This document shows positions 32,901 to 39,511 of a stretch of 39,511 nucleotides of DNA, in pieces. The stretch is taken from NCBI GenBank assembly GCA_910580185.1, contig CAJTWC010000009.1, positions 1 to 39,511 on the forward strand, read 5' to 3'. Source of the stretch: an uncultured Bacilli bacterium. GTDB taxonomy: Bacteria; Bacillota_I; Bacilli_A; RF39; UBA660. The notes beneath the pieces were generated by a model. That model did not search any database. It saw only the letters and a list, made by a program, of their open reading frames with translations, and was not told where the DNA came from. Made by a program: the position numbers and the translations under genes. How positions within the stretch are numbered: the first letter of the stretch is position 1; each line of letters opens with the position of its first letter.

Positions 32901-33359
32901 CGCAGTTAAATTCATAACATCCTGTACGTTCGATGAAGCCATCATTGCAAACCCAGTTTGCCTTACTGCATAAACATCTTGATGATCACCTAAAATACTC
33001 AAAGCATGAGTTGCTAGGCTTCTTGCTGCAACGTTTATAACACATGGTAAACATTCTCCTGCAATTTTATACATACTAGGTATCATAAGTAAAAGCCCTT
33101 GTGATGCCGTGTAAGTAGTTGCGAGAGTTCCTGCTTGAAGCGCACCATGGACAAGTGCAACAGCACCCGCTTCACTTTGCATTTCCACAACCTTTACTGG
33201 ACTACCATATAAGTTATTAAATCCTTTACTTGATAACTCATCTACTTTTTCTGCCATGGATGACGCTGGCGTTATTGGATAAATTCCTGCCATCTCACTA
33301 AACAAATAAGAAACATAACTACAAGCTTCATTTCCATCCATTACTTTATACTTTTTCAT
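29958..33359 (-). CDS. nifJ: Pyruvate:ferredoxin (flavodoxin) oxidoreductase
   Basis: 1133 residues, a single-chain PFOR slightly shorter than the usual 1170-1200. Pyruvate + CoA + oxidised ferredoxin gives acetyl-CoA + CO2 + reduced ferredoxin; cytosolic. Domain order: pyruvate/TPP domain (ACSYVSYLFSEMAGIYPITPASS, near the start), CoA and gamma-like domains, two 4Fe-4S motifs (CLQCNMCVLACPHAV and CTGCGVCESVCP), the cluster-linked CAGCGETP, and TPP motif GGDGWAYDIGFGGLDH..NTGGQTSKST. Strictly anaerobic metabolism is implied. AAGGTGA precedes the ATG at 33359. It has its own extended -10 promoter and is divergent from the plus-strand kinase gene. Confidence 0.97.
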   Translation of the reverse strand: MKKYKVMDGNEACSYVSYLFSEMAGIYPITPASSMAEKVDELSSKGFNNLYGSPVKVVEMQSEAGAVALVHGALQAGTLATTYTASQGLLLMIPSMYKIAGECLPCVINVAARSLATHALSILGDHQDVYAVRQTGFAMMASSNVQDVMNLTAVSYLSAIENSMPVLNFFDGFRTSHELKKIEILDGEDLLYMLNKKALTDFKDKSMIASKVIRGTTENDDVYFQNTEARNVKYDKMPDVVNSYMEKINKITGKDYKPFNYYGDKNATKVIVAMGSVCDTVKEVIENEEGLGLIEVHLYRPFSKKYFMNVIPKTVKKIAVLDRTKEPGSAGEPLYLDVCSMFQGKDIPPKIIGGRYGLSSKNTDAACIKAVFDFLDDPNCFTGFTVGIEDDLTHKSIPVCDYKVKHKGTRELLIYGYGSDGMVTASKDIITIMGNYTDAFVQGYFQYDSKKSGGVTKSHLRIAREDINRPYYVESANTLVCTKDTYLLRYNILDKIKNNGTFILVTDRKDEDLIDFLPNRVKKVIIDKNIEFYTIDAFDIARRHNIPNKVSMIMETAIFKVGKLVNYEVIIKKIKEQIRKKFSKKGAEVVDANLDAIEEVNDKLIKVDINMTSLKPEEESPVNLIKDKVMEKISNLEGNQLTVSDFEKHMDGSFDPETSKLEKRNISNMLPCWDKEKCLQCNMCVLACPHAVIRPFVLTEEEVDKYDLKDKVAKVKGKEGLYYYMGVSWKDCTGCGVCESVCPVKDKAVIMKNKDDAPKKNVSLLFENVKNKNIAPKNTIKGVGFEKPLFEFSGACAGCGETPYLKILTQLFGERLVVANATGCSSIYGASHPSMPWNVSWANSLFEDNAEFGLGIKIGDIVQKERIKTILRNSSLSEKNKELADRWLENENDVKAAEDMINNFDFSEAIKAERLKKYIMPKSIWMIGGDGWAYDIGFGGLDHVLSRNDNVNILVLDTEVYSNTGGQTSKSTRSGANAKFAYNGKEGQKKDLARMAMTYDNVYVAEISLGANMQQTIKAFTEAEKHNGPSIIIAYSPCINHGIKSGMKDSINEEKLAVESGYWPIFRYDPDIKKLSLDYKNPDFDKYEEFLSKENRYAMTKLVNEQRAKELFENNKNNAIKRFNYYKKLSEEE

Positions 33360-33375
33360 TTTATCACCTTAATTA

Positions 33376-33386
33376 ATTATACCATA
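33376..33386 (-). promoter_or_regulatory. Extended -10 of nifJ
   Basis: TATGGTATAAT on the minus strand, the same element as before ppdK and the second rluA. No good -35 is seen. Confidence 0.5.
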
Positions 33387-33414
33387 TTAATTTTAATTTA
33401 AAACATGTTATAAA

Positions 33415-33443
33415 TTGATTTTTATTTTTATTTATGTTATATT
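33415..33443 (+). promoter_or_regulatory. Promoter of the HipA-like gene
   Basis: TTGATT (33415-33420), exactly 17 bases, TATATT (33438-33443) preceded by TGT, an extended -10 on the plus strand. It is divergent from nifJ. Confidence 0.6.
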
Positions 33444-33471
33444 ATCAAACAAACAGAAAAAGGTGTTTAAT

Positions 33472-34416
33472 ATGAATATAATAATTGATATATTAAAAAA
33501 TTATGAGATGTATGATAAAAAAAATGAAATAAATTATGATGCTTTTCATTTACCAGAAAAATTTATGGATGATTTTTCTGGTAATATTCCAAAAAACAAT
33601 ACTTTACCTAATAACATAAGCAAAAATCATAATGGTACTATTATTTTAGACGACATACCTTTTATAACTTCAAACAAAAAACTTTCAGGACATAATGGTG
33701 GAAAATGCATTTTAATGTCTAACGGTTCAAAATTTCATTTAAAAAAACAAAGTAGAATTTCAATTTTTTTTGATGACATAATGGGATATAATACAATTGA
33801 AAATGAATTATTAATAAACTACTTTTTAATGACAATAAATATGCCTTGTGTTTCGTATGATAAAGCATTATTAAACAATGAATTATATCTTATATCACCA
33901 TGGTTTTTAAAAAATGAAGAATCATTAAAAACCCCCATTTCAAATTGGAACAGTATTAAAACAACATATAAAAAATTAACTAAGTATAATTCACAAATTC
34001 ACTTTTTAAAAACCGTTTTAGCAGATAGAATATATGGTACTACAGACAGGTTTCCTAATAATTTCGGAATAATATTTAATGGTAAAACTAAAACTTTTAG
34101 AAATTGTCCATTATTTGATAATGGAGGGTGTGCCTTATCTAGAAATCAAAGTTCATTTATTAAAATTAATGGGGATAATGATTGCAATAAAGTAATTAAC
34201 TACATATTATCTTTTGAAGAAATAGCATTTTGGGTAAAAAAATATATGAATAATCATAATTTAACACTAGCAGCAGAAAATCTAAAAAAAGATAAAGGTA
34301 TAATTATAAGTAATTCTACTTATAACAAATTTGATACTTTTTTTAAAGATAGTGAAATAATAATTAATGAAGAATTAAAAGCTAACGGTGAATCTTTTAA
34401 AATTTCATTAACATAA
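33472..34416 (+). CDS. HipA-like kinase-fold protein
   Basis: A 314-residue protein, the only long plus-strand gene. Residues 178-220 hold the HipA catalytic-core pattern: FLKTVLADRIYGTTDRFPNNFGII (TDR Asp192, Asn197) followed by LFDNGG (Asp216), the kinase catalytic and metal-binding residues. An earlier N/ENELLINYFLMTI block matches the helix of the N-lobe. There is no obvious HipB partner, so it may act alone like CtkA or be a degenerate HipA. AAAGGTG lies before the ATG at 33472. It ends in a bidirectional terminator. Orientation and isolation suggest acquisition by transfer. Substrate and toxicity are unknown. Confidence 0.65.
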   Translation: MNIIIDILKNYEMYDKKNEINYDAFHLPEKFMDDFSGNIPKNNTLPNNISKNHNGTIILDDIPFITSNKKLSGHNGGKCILMSNGSKFHLKKQSRISIFFDDIMGYNTIENELLINYFLMTINMPCVSYDKALLNNELYLISPWFLKNEESLKTPISNWNSIKTTYKKLTKYNSQIHFLKTVLADRIYGTTDRFPNNFGIIFNGKTKTFRNCPLFDNGGCALSRNQSSFIKINGDNDCNKVINYILSFEEIAFWVKKYMNNHNLTLAAENLKKDKGIIISNSTYNKFDTFFKDSEIIINEELKANGESFKISLT

Positions 34417-34444
34417 AAACAACTAAAAAATATTAGTTGTTTTT
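34415..34444. terminator. Bidirectional terminator between hipA-like and typA genes
   Basis: AAAAACAACTAA (34415-34426) and TTAGTTGTTTTT (34433-34444) form a perfect 12-bp stem with a six-base loop. It serves both converging genes; the typA stop codon lies in one arm. Confidence 0.8.
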
Positions 34445-36247
34445 CTTTGAATCAAATTTTTTTCTTTCTTCAGTATTTAAAATTCTTTTTCTTAATCTAA
34501 AGTTAAGAGGTGTAATTTCTACTAATTCATCTGAGTTAATATAATCTAAACATCTTTCTAAAGTAAGAAGTCTTGGTCTTTTAAGTACTACGGTATGATC
34601 CTTACCAGCACTTCTGGTATTTGTTTGTTGCTTTTGTTTTACAACGTTTACTGCTAAGTCATTTTCACGATTGTTTTCTCCAACAATCATTCCTTCATAA
34701 ACTTCTGCACCTGGTTCTATAAACATAACACCACGATCTTCTAATTGCCCAAGACCATAAGCTGATGCCTTACCATTTTCCATTGAAACTAATACACCTA
34801 GTTTTCTTTCTCCTACAACGGCATCCGCCATTGGCATATATTCTTTAAACGTATGATTAATTATTCCATAACCTTTAGTCATGGTCATAAAATCAGTCAT
34901 AAAACCAATAAGACCACGTGATGGAATTGTATAATTAAGTCTTACTTGGTTTTGTACGTTAGTCATATTTATCATGGTACCACCACGAACACCTAATGCT
35001 TCAATTACTGGCCCTACGTTTTCTTCTGGAACTTCTAATTGTAAATCTTCATATGGTTCACATTTAACGCCATCTATTTCTTTAACAATTACTTCTGGTT
35101 TAGATACTTGAAGTTCGTAACCTTCTCTTCTCATGTTTTCAATTAATATAGACAAATGAAGTTCTCCACGACCTGATACTATCCAACTTTCAGTATCATT
35201 AGGTCTTACTCTTAAAGATACGTCCCTTTGGGTTTCTTTCATTAATCTTTCTTCAAGTTTTCTAGCGGTTACAAACTTACCTTCTTTACCTGCAAATGGT
35301 GAGTTATTAACACCAAATGTCATTTGAAGGGTTGGTTCATCTATTCTAAGTGGTTCTAGCGCTTCTTCCTTACCAGCTGTGCAAACTGTTTCCCCTACTG
35401 ATATATCAGGAAGACCTGCTATCGCAACTATTTCTCCTGCATGAGCTTCCTTTATTTCGATTCTTTTAAGGCCTAAAAATCCAAATAACTTTTGAATTCT
35501 AAATTGTTTTATACTTCCGTCTAACCTAACACATGATACGTTTTCGTTTTCTTTAATAGTACCTCTTGCAATACGACCAATACCAATTCTACCAACGTAA
35601 TCATTATAGTCAAGTAATGCTGGTTGAAATTGAAGTGGAGATACACTATCTGTTTCTGGTCCTGGTATATTATTAATTATCATATCAAGAACTGGATCCA
35701 TGGTATGCTTTTGAGTACTTAAATCTTTATCTAAACTTGAAGTTCCATTTAAAGCTGATACATAAACAACAGGGAACTCTAATTGTTCATCATCGGCACC
35801 TAGCTCTATAAATAATTCTAATACTTCATCTAATACTTCATCTATTCTAGTAGATGGTTTATCAACTTTATTTATTGCAACAATTGGTTTTACGCCTGCT
35901 TCTAACGCTTTTTTTAACACAAATCTTGTTTGTGGCATCGTTCCTTCATAGGCATCAACAACAAGTAACACACCATCAACCATGTGCATTATTCTTTCTA
36001 CTTCACCACCAAAGTCAGCATGACCTGGAGTATCCAAAATGTTTATTCTATAGCCTTTATAATTAATCGCTGTTGTCTTAGCAAGTATCGTTATTCCTCT
36101 TTCTCTTTCAATGTCATTAGAGTCCATCGCTCTTGTTTCAACTTCTTCGTTTTCTCTAAAAGTTCCAGATTGTTTCAATAACTCATCAACAAGCGTTGTT
36201 TTACCATGGTCAACATGGGCAATAATAGCAACGTTTCTTATTTCCAT
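34433..36247 (-). CDS. typA: Translational GTPase TypA/BipA
   Basis: A 604-residue ribosome-binding GTPase of normal length. G1 is AHVDHGKTT, G2 ERGITI, G3 DTPGHADFGG, G4 NKVDKP; then beta-barrel domain II, two alpha/beta domains and the BipA C-terminal domain (EYMPMADAVVGERKLGVLVSMENG.. and NDLAVNVVKQKQQTNTRSAGKD). BipA assists 50S assembly under cold and stress conditions. An extended -10 TGCTATAAT (36280-36290) lies upstream. Downstream of RNase J-like and J/LysM-like genes but separated by terminators. Confidence 0.97.
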   Translation of the reverse strand: MEIRNVAIIAHVDHGKTTLVDELLKQSGTFRENEEVETRAMDSNDIERERGITILAKTTAINYKGYRINILDTPGHADFGGEVERIMHMVDGVLLVVDAYEGTMPQTRFVLKKALEAGVKPIVAINKVDKPSTRIDEVLDEVLELFIELGADDEQLEFPVVYVSALNGTSSLDKDLSTQKHTMDPVLDMIINNIPGPETDSVSPLQFQPALLDYNDYVGRIGIGRIARGTIKENENVSCVRLDGSIKQFRIQKLFGFLGLKRIEIKEAHAGEIVAIAGLPDISVGETVCTAGKEEALEPLRIDEPTLQMTFGVNNSPFAGKEGKFVTARKLEERLMKETQRDVSLRVRPNDTESWIVSGRGELHLSILIENMRREGYELQVSKPEVIVKEIDGVKCEPYEDLQLEVPEENVGPVIEALGVRGGTMINMTNVQNQVRLNYTIPSRGLIGFMTDFMTMTKGYGIINHTFKEYMPMADAVVGERKLGVLVSMENGKASAYGLGQLEDRGVMFIEPGAEVYEGMIVGENNRENDLAVNVVKQKQQTNTRSAGKDHTVVLKRPRLLTLERCLDYINSDELVEITPLNFRLRKRILNTEERKKFDSKKNN

Positions 36248-36279
36248 AACTTACACCTTCTTTTTTCACTAACTTGTTA

Positions 36280-36290
36280 ATTATAGCACA
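36280..36290 (-). promoter_or_regulatory. Extended -10 of typA
   Basis: TGTGCTATAAT on the minus strand, 33 bases before the start codon; the -35 is weak. Confidence 0.5.
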
Positions 36291-36305
36291 AAATAACAAA
36301 ATATT

Positions 36306-36342
36306 ACAAAAAAGATAAGAATTTCAATATTTTTCTTACCTT
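36306..36342 (-). terminator. Terminator after the J/LysM-like gene
   Basis: AAGGTAAGAA and TTCTTATCTT form a 10-bp stem (one G-T pair), followed by T6 on the minus strand. Confidence 0.75.
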
Positions 36343-36358
36343 TTAAATATATTTTATT

Positions 36359-37588
36359 TTAATATGCTTTATCCCCTAAACTAATTCCATATCTATCAAG
36401 CATATCCTGTGTAACTTTTGCTGATTTACTATCAGCTATACTAAAATGATAAGAACCAGATTGATAGTTGGAATAATTCTCAGCTTTATCTGGATTTTGA
36501 GTCAAAATCGCATTTGCTAATTTGTAATAATCACCATCATACGCTTCTTTTAAAAACGCATCTTCTTCCATAGCTTCTAAACAAACCTCTTTAATATCTT
36601 GCCCAGGAGCTACATAAAAGTCATATTCTTCAAGTTTTTGTTTATCCTCTTCAGATATTGAATTATTATAATACACATACTTTTCAACTTTTTCTCTATT
36701 AGAACCCTCATCTTTAATTTTCAATGTTATAGTTTCTCCAGCTCTCATATCATATTCACCAACAATTTTTATTTCATTACCTGAAATACCTAAGTTTTTA
36801 CCTATTTCATTTTCAGAATAATCACCATGTATGGTTTTATATTGTATAGTAATATATTTATTTTTTGTACTATTATATTCTTCAGCCACATCTTCTGGAA
36901 CGCTAACTGTAAAAATAACACCTTCATCCCCAACTTTTATATTTCCTACTTGAATACATTGATCTTTAGAAACACCAAGTTCATCAGCTATATCAGCTGC
37001 ACTACCTATATTGGTTCCAGGCTCTACTAAATATTCAATAGTTTTCATTTTAACATCAGCATCAGTATAGAACTCACTTGCTGAAGTCGTTGGCTCATCT
37101 AACATATGCTCATCATTAGTATTATTAATATAAGACGCGCCACCTACAGCAAAAATCCCAAGAGCCGCTGTCACAGCTATTATCTTTATAATTTTCTTTT
37201 TAAAATCACTGGAATCCTTTATCTTAACTTCCCTATTAGTTCTTTCAATTTTATAGCTTTTCATTGCATTAAAGAACTTTTTATAAATAGACATATTTTT
37301 TTCTTTAATTTTAGCTATTTTTTTATCATATATTTCTCTATTTTTATCATCATAAAGTAGACAACTATAAACCCTATCTAAAGTTTTTCTTTCTTTTTGT
37401 TTTTCTTGTAAATCAATATCTATATTTTTTAAAAACTCCGATGATTTTTTTTGATATGCATTAAAAATTTCACTTTTTTTGGCCATAGGCTCTACATCTA
37501 AAAACTCATAAAAATTTAATATAACATCAGTATTACCATTTGTACCTACACGTACAAAGAAATTTTCATATAATTCATATTTTCCCAT
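36359..37588 (-). CDS. Membrane protein with degenerate J-like domain and external LysM-like modules
   Basis: About 409 residues. Residues 20-95 look like a J-domain (NFYEFLDVEPMAKKSEIFNAYQKKSSEF ... DRVYSCLLYDDKNREIYDKK) but the HPD triplet is missing. After a basic linker comes one membrane span (IIKIIAVTAALGIFAVGGASYI), then an outside region with two LysM-like or similar 45-residue modules (EYLVEPGTNIGSAADIADELGVSK... and IQYKTIHGDYSENEIGKNLGIS...) and an acidic tail. AAGGAGG precedes the ATG at 37588. The function is unknown; it may link cytosolic and wall processes. Module assignments are inference. Confidence 0.7.
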   Translation of the reverse strand: MGKYELYENFFVRVGTNGNTDVILNFYEFLDVEPMAKKSEIFNAYQKKSSEFLKNIDIDLQEKQKERKTLDRVYSCLLYDDKNREIYDKKIAKIKEKNMSIYKKFFNAMKSYKIERTNREVKIKDSSDFKKKIIKIIAVTAALGIFAVGGASYINNTNDEHMLDEPTTSASEFYTDADVKMKTIEYLVEPGTNIGSAADIADELGVSKDQCIQVGNIKVGDEGVIFTVSVPEDVAEEYNSTKNKYITIQYKTIHGDYSENEIGKNLGISGNEIKIVGEYDMRAGETITLKIKDEGSNREKVEKYVYYNNSISEEDKQKLEEYDFYVAPGQDIKEVCLEAMEEDAFLKEAYDGDYYKLANAILTQNPDKAENYSNYQSGSYHFSIADSKSAKVTQDMLDRYGISLGDKAY

Positions 37589-37664
37589 GATAAACCTCCT
37601 TATCATAACTACATTAATAATAACAAAATTATAAATATAAATCAATCTTAATAAAAATGGTATG

Positions 37665-37691
37665 TAAAAAGAAGTATAAACTTATACTTCT
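37665..37691 (-). terminator. Terminator overlapping the RNase J-like stop codon
   Basis: AGAAGTATA and TATACTTCT form a perfect stem with a four-base loop holding part of the TAA, followed by T4-5 on the minus strand. Confidence 0.75.
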
Positions 37692-39328
37692 TGTACTACT
37701 GTTATTATCATTGGTTTACAACCGGTTTCCTCAAATAAGTAATGACTTAAACGTTCTCTTATACCTAGTTTTATCTTATTATATTCAACATAATTATTAG
37801 ATATATTTTCATTTATTACTTCTAAAGAAATTCGTTTTATTTCATCTATTAACTCGGTATTTTCTTTAACGTATATGAATCCTCTTGTTAATACTTCTGG
37901 ATACGCAAGAATATCTTTAGATCTTTTATCTAGCGTTGCACATATAATAACAATACCATTATCCGATAGCATTTCTCTATCTTTTAGTACTAATTCTCCA
38001 ATATCCTTAGAAGAATTACCATCTATTAAAATATCATCAGTTTTAATTCTTTCTTTTACGTTTTTAAGCTTTCCGCCAATAAAGGTTATAACATCACCAT
38101 TTTGTTTTAATAATATATTTTCCTTTGGTATACCAATATGGGATGCTGCATTAGCATTTGCCACCATATGTCGATATTCTCCTTCTACTGGAACATAATA
38201 TTTTGGATTCATTAAATCAAGCATTAACATAATATCCTCACTAGAAGCATGATGAAGCAGATGATCTTTTTTTGACATAGTAACTACCGATGCCCCTACT
38301 TTTGATATATCATCAATCACCTTTATTGCAAGTTTTTCGTTATAATCATTTACTGGTTCTAAAAATAAAACAGTATCAGTATCTTTTATTTTGACAAACT
38401 TATCATAACCATTTATTATTCTATTTAAATTAGTAAATGGTTTTTCTCTTTCATTAGAAATAAGTATAACTGCATCTTTATCATTAATATTACTTAAATC
38501 ACCAATTCTTTCTTTATCAAAATTAACGTATCCATTATTTATCATATCATTTATGATACCTTGAAGCTTATGTCCCATGACAACCACTCTTCTAGTTGTT
38601 TTAGAAATTTCATTAAATAATTCTTCTATCCTTGATACGTGAGCAGTAAACACAGTAACAATAAGTCTATTTTCAGTTTTACTTAAAGTATCCTTTATTA
38701 ACTTACTAACTCTGTTTTTAGGAGATGTATATCCTATTTTATCAGCATACATACTTTCTCCAAGAAGACATAGAACGCCTTGTTTACCAATATAAGCAAG
38801 TTTTCCTATATCGGCTTTATATGGGCCTAACATGGTTGCATCAAATACATAGTTTCCAGTATAAAAGATTGTACCATCAGGAGTATTTAAAGCATATCCC
38901 ACATTATCTGGTATGGAATGAGTAAGTCTAACTGGAAAAATGCTATTTCTTCCAAAAGATATCTTCTTATGAGGATCAATTTCAATAATATTCTTAAACT
39001 TAATATCATTATCCATTAATTCTTTTCTTAAAATGTTAGCACTAAACTTAGTAGCATAAACTTTAAGATTTGGAACTTCTCTTACAATATCACAAACTGC
39101 TCCCATATTTTTTTCATGCCCATGAGTTATAAACAATCCTTTAATATTTTTTATATTTTCTTTAATATAATCAAAATTTGGTATTATATAATCAATACCT
39201 AGTAACTTATCCTCAGCATATTTTAAACCCGCATCAAAAATAAAATTATCATTATCCACCTTAACAACATACATATTTTTTCCTTCTTCGTTAAGGCCAC
39301 CTAAAGCAAATATTTTAATTTTGCTCAT
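37682..39328 (-). CDS. RNase J paralogue, catalytically degenerate (J2-like)
   Basis: A 548-residue metallo-beta-lactamase/beta-CASP protein with clear RNase J architecture: ALGGLNEEGKNMYVV, IFDAGLKYAEDKLLGIDYIIP, PVEGEYRHM and a C-terminal dimerisation domain. However, the metal ligands are changed: the usual HGHEDH is HGHEKN, the GDFKFD-type Asp is Asn (TGNYVFD), and the PVHGEYRH His is Glu. Loss of several ligands makes hydrolysis unlikely. In Bacillus and Staphylococcus the partner RNase J2 is similarly weakened and serves as a structural subunit of J1, so I infer the same here. An active J1 should be encoded elsewhere. A TGCTATAAT extended -10 lies upstream. Confidence 0.88.
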   Translation of the reverse strand: MSKIKIFALGGLNEEGKNMYVVKVDNDNFIFDAGLKYAEDKLLGIDYIIPNFDYIKENIKNIKGLFITHGHEKNMGAVCDIVREVPNLKVYATKFSANILRKELMDNDIKFKNIIEIDPHKKISFGRNSIFPVRLTHSIPDNVGYALNTPDGTIFYTGNYVFDATMLGPYKADIGKLAYIGKQGVLCLLGESMYADKIGYTSPKNRVSKLIKDTLSKTENRLIVTVFTAHVSRIEELFNEISKTTRRVVVMGHKLQGIINDMINNGYVNFDKERIGDLSNINDKDAVILISNEREKPFTNLNRIINGYDKFVKIKDTDTVLFLEPVNDYNEKLAIKVIDDISKVGASVVTMSKKDHLLHHASSEDIMLMLDLMNPKYYVPVEGEYRHMVANANAASHIGIPKENILLKQNGDVITFIGGKLKNVKERIKTDDILIDGNSSKDIGELVLKDREMLSDNGIVIICATLDKRSKDILAYPEVLTRGFIYVKENTELIDEIKRISLEVINENISNNYVEYNKIKLGIRERLSHYLFEETGCKPMIITVVQEV

Positions 39329-39364
39329 AATTTTCCTCCTTTCTTTTTCTATTAAGCGATTATA

Positions 39365-39373
39365 ATTATAGCA
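39365..39373 (-). promoter_or_regulatory. Extended -10 of the RNase J-like gene
   Basis: TGCTATAAT on the minus strand, about 36 bases before the start; -35 not clear. Confidence 0.45.
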
Positions 39374-39456
39374 TGTTTTTAAATAAATTACTACAATTAA
39401 AAATCATTATAAATTTAAATATTGTAACATTTTACTACAAAAAAGCATACTAACTC

Positions 39457-39511
39457 TGAACTGCACCCCTTAGAGTAGACACAAATAAAAAAGCAGTTTA
39501 AAGAAAGTGAT
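39457..39511 (+). mobile_element. Possible IS3-family terminal inverted repeat at window edge
   Basis: TGAACTGCACCCC followed by AGAGTAGACAC resembles ends of IS3/IS150-group elements (TGnACTG.CCCC...AGTTAGACA). It would start an element that continues beyond the window. No transposase is visible within it. Confidence 0.4.

Noticed and set aside
1..39511. Mycoplasma-type code (TGA as Trp)
   Set aside because: Genes end in TGA (for example the KilA-N gene at 23883) and no conserved protein needs a TGA read as Trp.
1..39511. CRISPR arrays, rRNA or tRNA genes
   Set aside because: No regularly spaced direct repeats and no cloverleaf or rRNA-like stretch were seen on either strand.

Overview
The window is AT-rich DNA from an anaerobic, low-GC Bacillota, probably an uncultured gut lineage near Bacilli/Erysipelotrichia or the 'RF39' Mollicutes-like group. 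The evidence is pyruvate:ferredoxin oxidoreductase (nifJ), pyruvate phosphate dikinase (ppdK), a PerR/rubrerythrin unit, an almost canonical SpoVS, an RNase J paralogue and BipA/TypA. TGA is used as a stop and TGG codes Trp, so the code is standard, not the Mycoplasma code. Nearly every gene is on the minus strand; the one long plus-strand gene is a HipA-like kinase at 33472-34416. Genes are packed tightly. Extended -10 promoters (TGnTATAAT) are common, and many Rho-independent terminators start inside the last codons of the gene.

Layout in ascending coordinates (transcription mostly runs right to left): ppdK 5' end (1-782); Xer recombinase with two related unknown proteins (888-3587); GtrA-like membrane protein and spoVS (3665-4434); an rRNA methyltransferase-like / RluA / HAD / SGNH-hydrolase group (4521-7189); a 395-base gap (7199-7593) that I read as a compact type I toxin-antitoxin-like locus; GDPD, ArsC/Spx-like and a second RluA synthase (7594-9378); a LysM lipoprotein and a decayed YabP-like sporulation remnant (9422-10984); rubrerythrin plus a PerR-type repressor with a perfect 7-1-7 operator (11020-12009); AI-2E-family permease, CorA, a fused double peptide deformylase and a histidine phosphatase (12012-15787); a MarR-controlled heterodimeric ABC exporter with a 200-residue extracellular insert (16324-20877); an unknown 441-residue protein behind a palindromic operator (21005-22388).

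From 22419 to 27188 the window looks accessory: SDR, YdcF and KilA-N genes, a truncated HAD pseudogene, a queuosine-salvage (DUF2419/Qng1-type) protein, and a RhuM-family gene split by one extra base in a homopolymer. Housekeeping resumes with a methyltransferase, RlmD-type RNA methyltransferase, nifJ, typA, a J-domain-like/LysM-like membrane protein and a catalytically degenerate RNase J (J2-like). A possible IS3-family end lies at the right edge.

The most interesting item is 7253-7525. A short plus-strand RNA with a near-consensus promoter runs toward a minus-strand mRNA for a 26-residue hydrophobic peptide. The two share a terminator hairpin, and both begin with nearly the same 30-base sequence. 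This resembles Fst/TxpA-type type I toxin-antitoxin loci but has its own repeat arrangement. All assignments come from reading the sequence; no database search was run.
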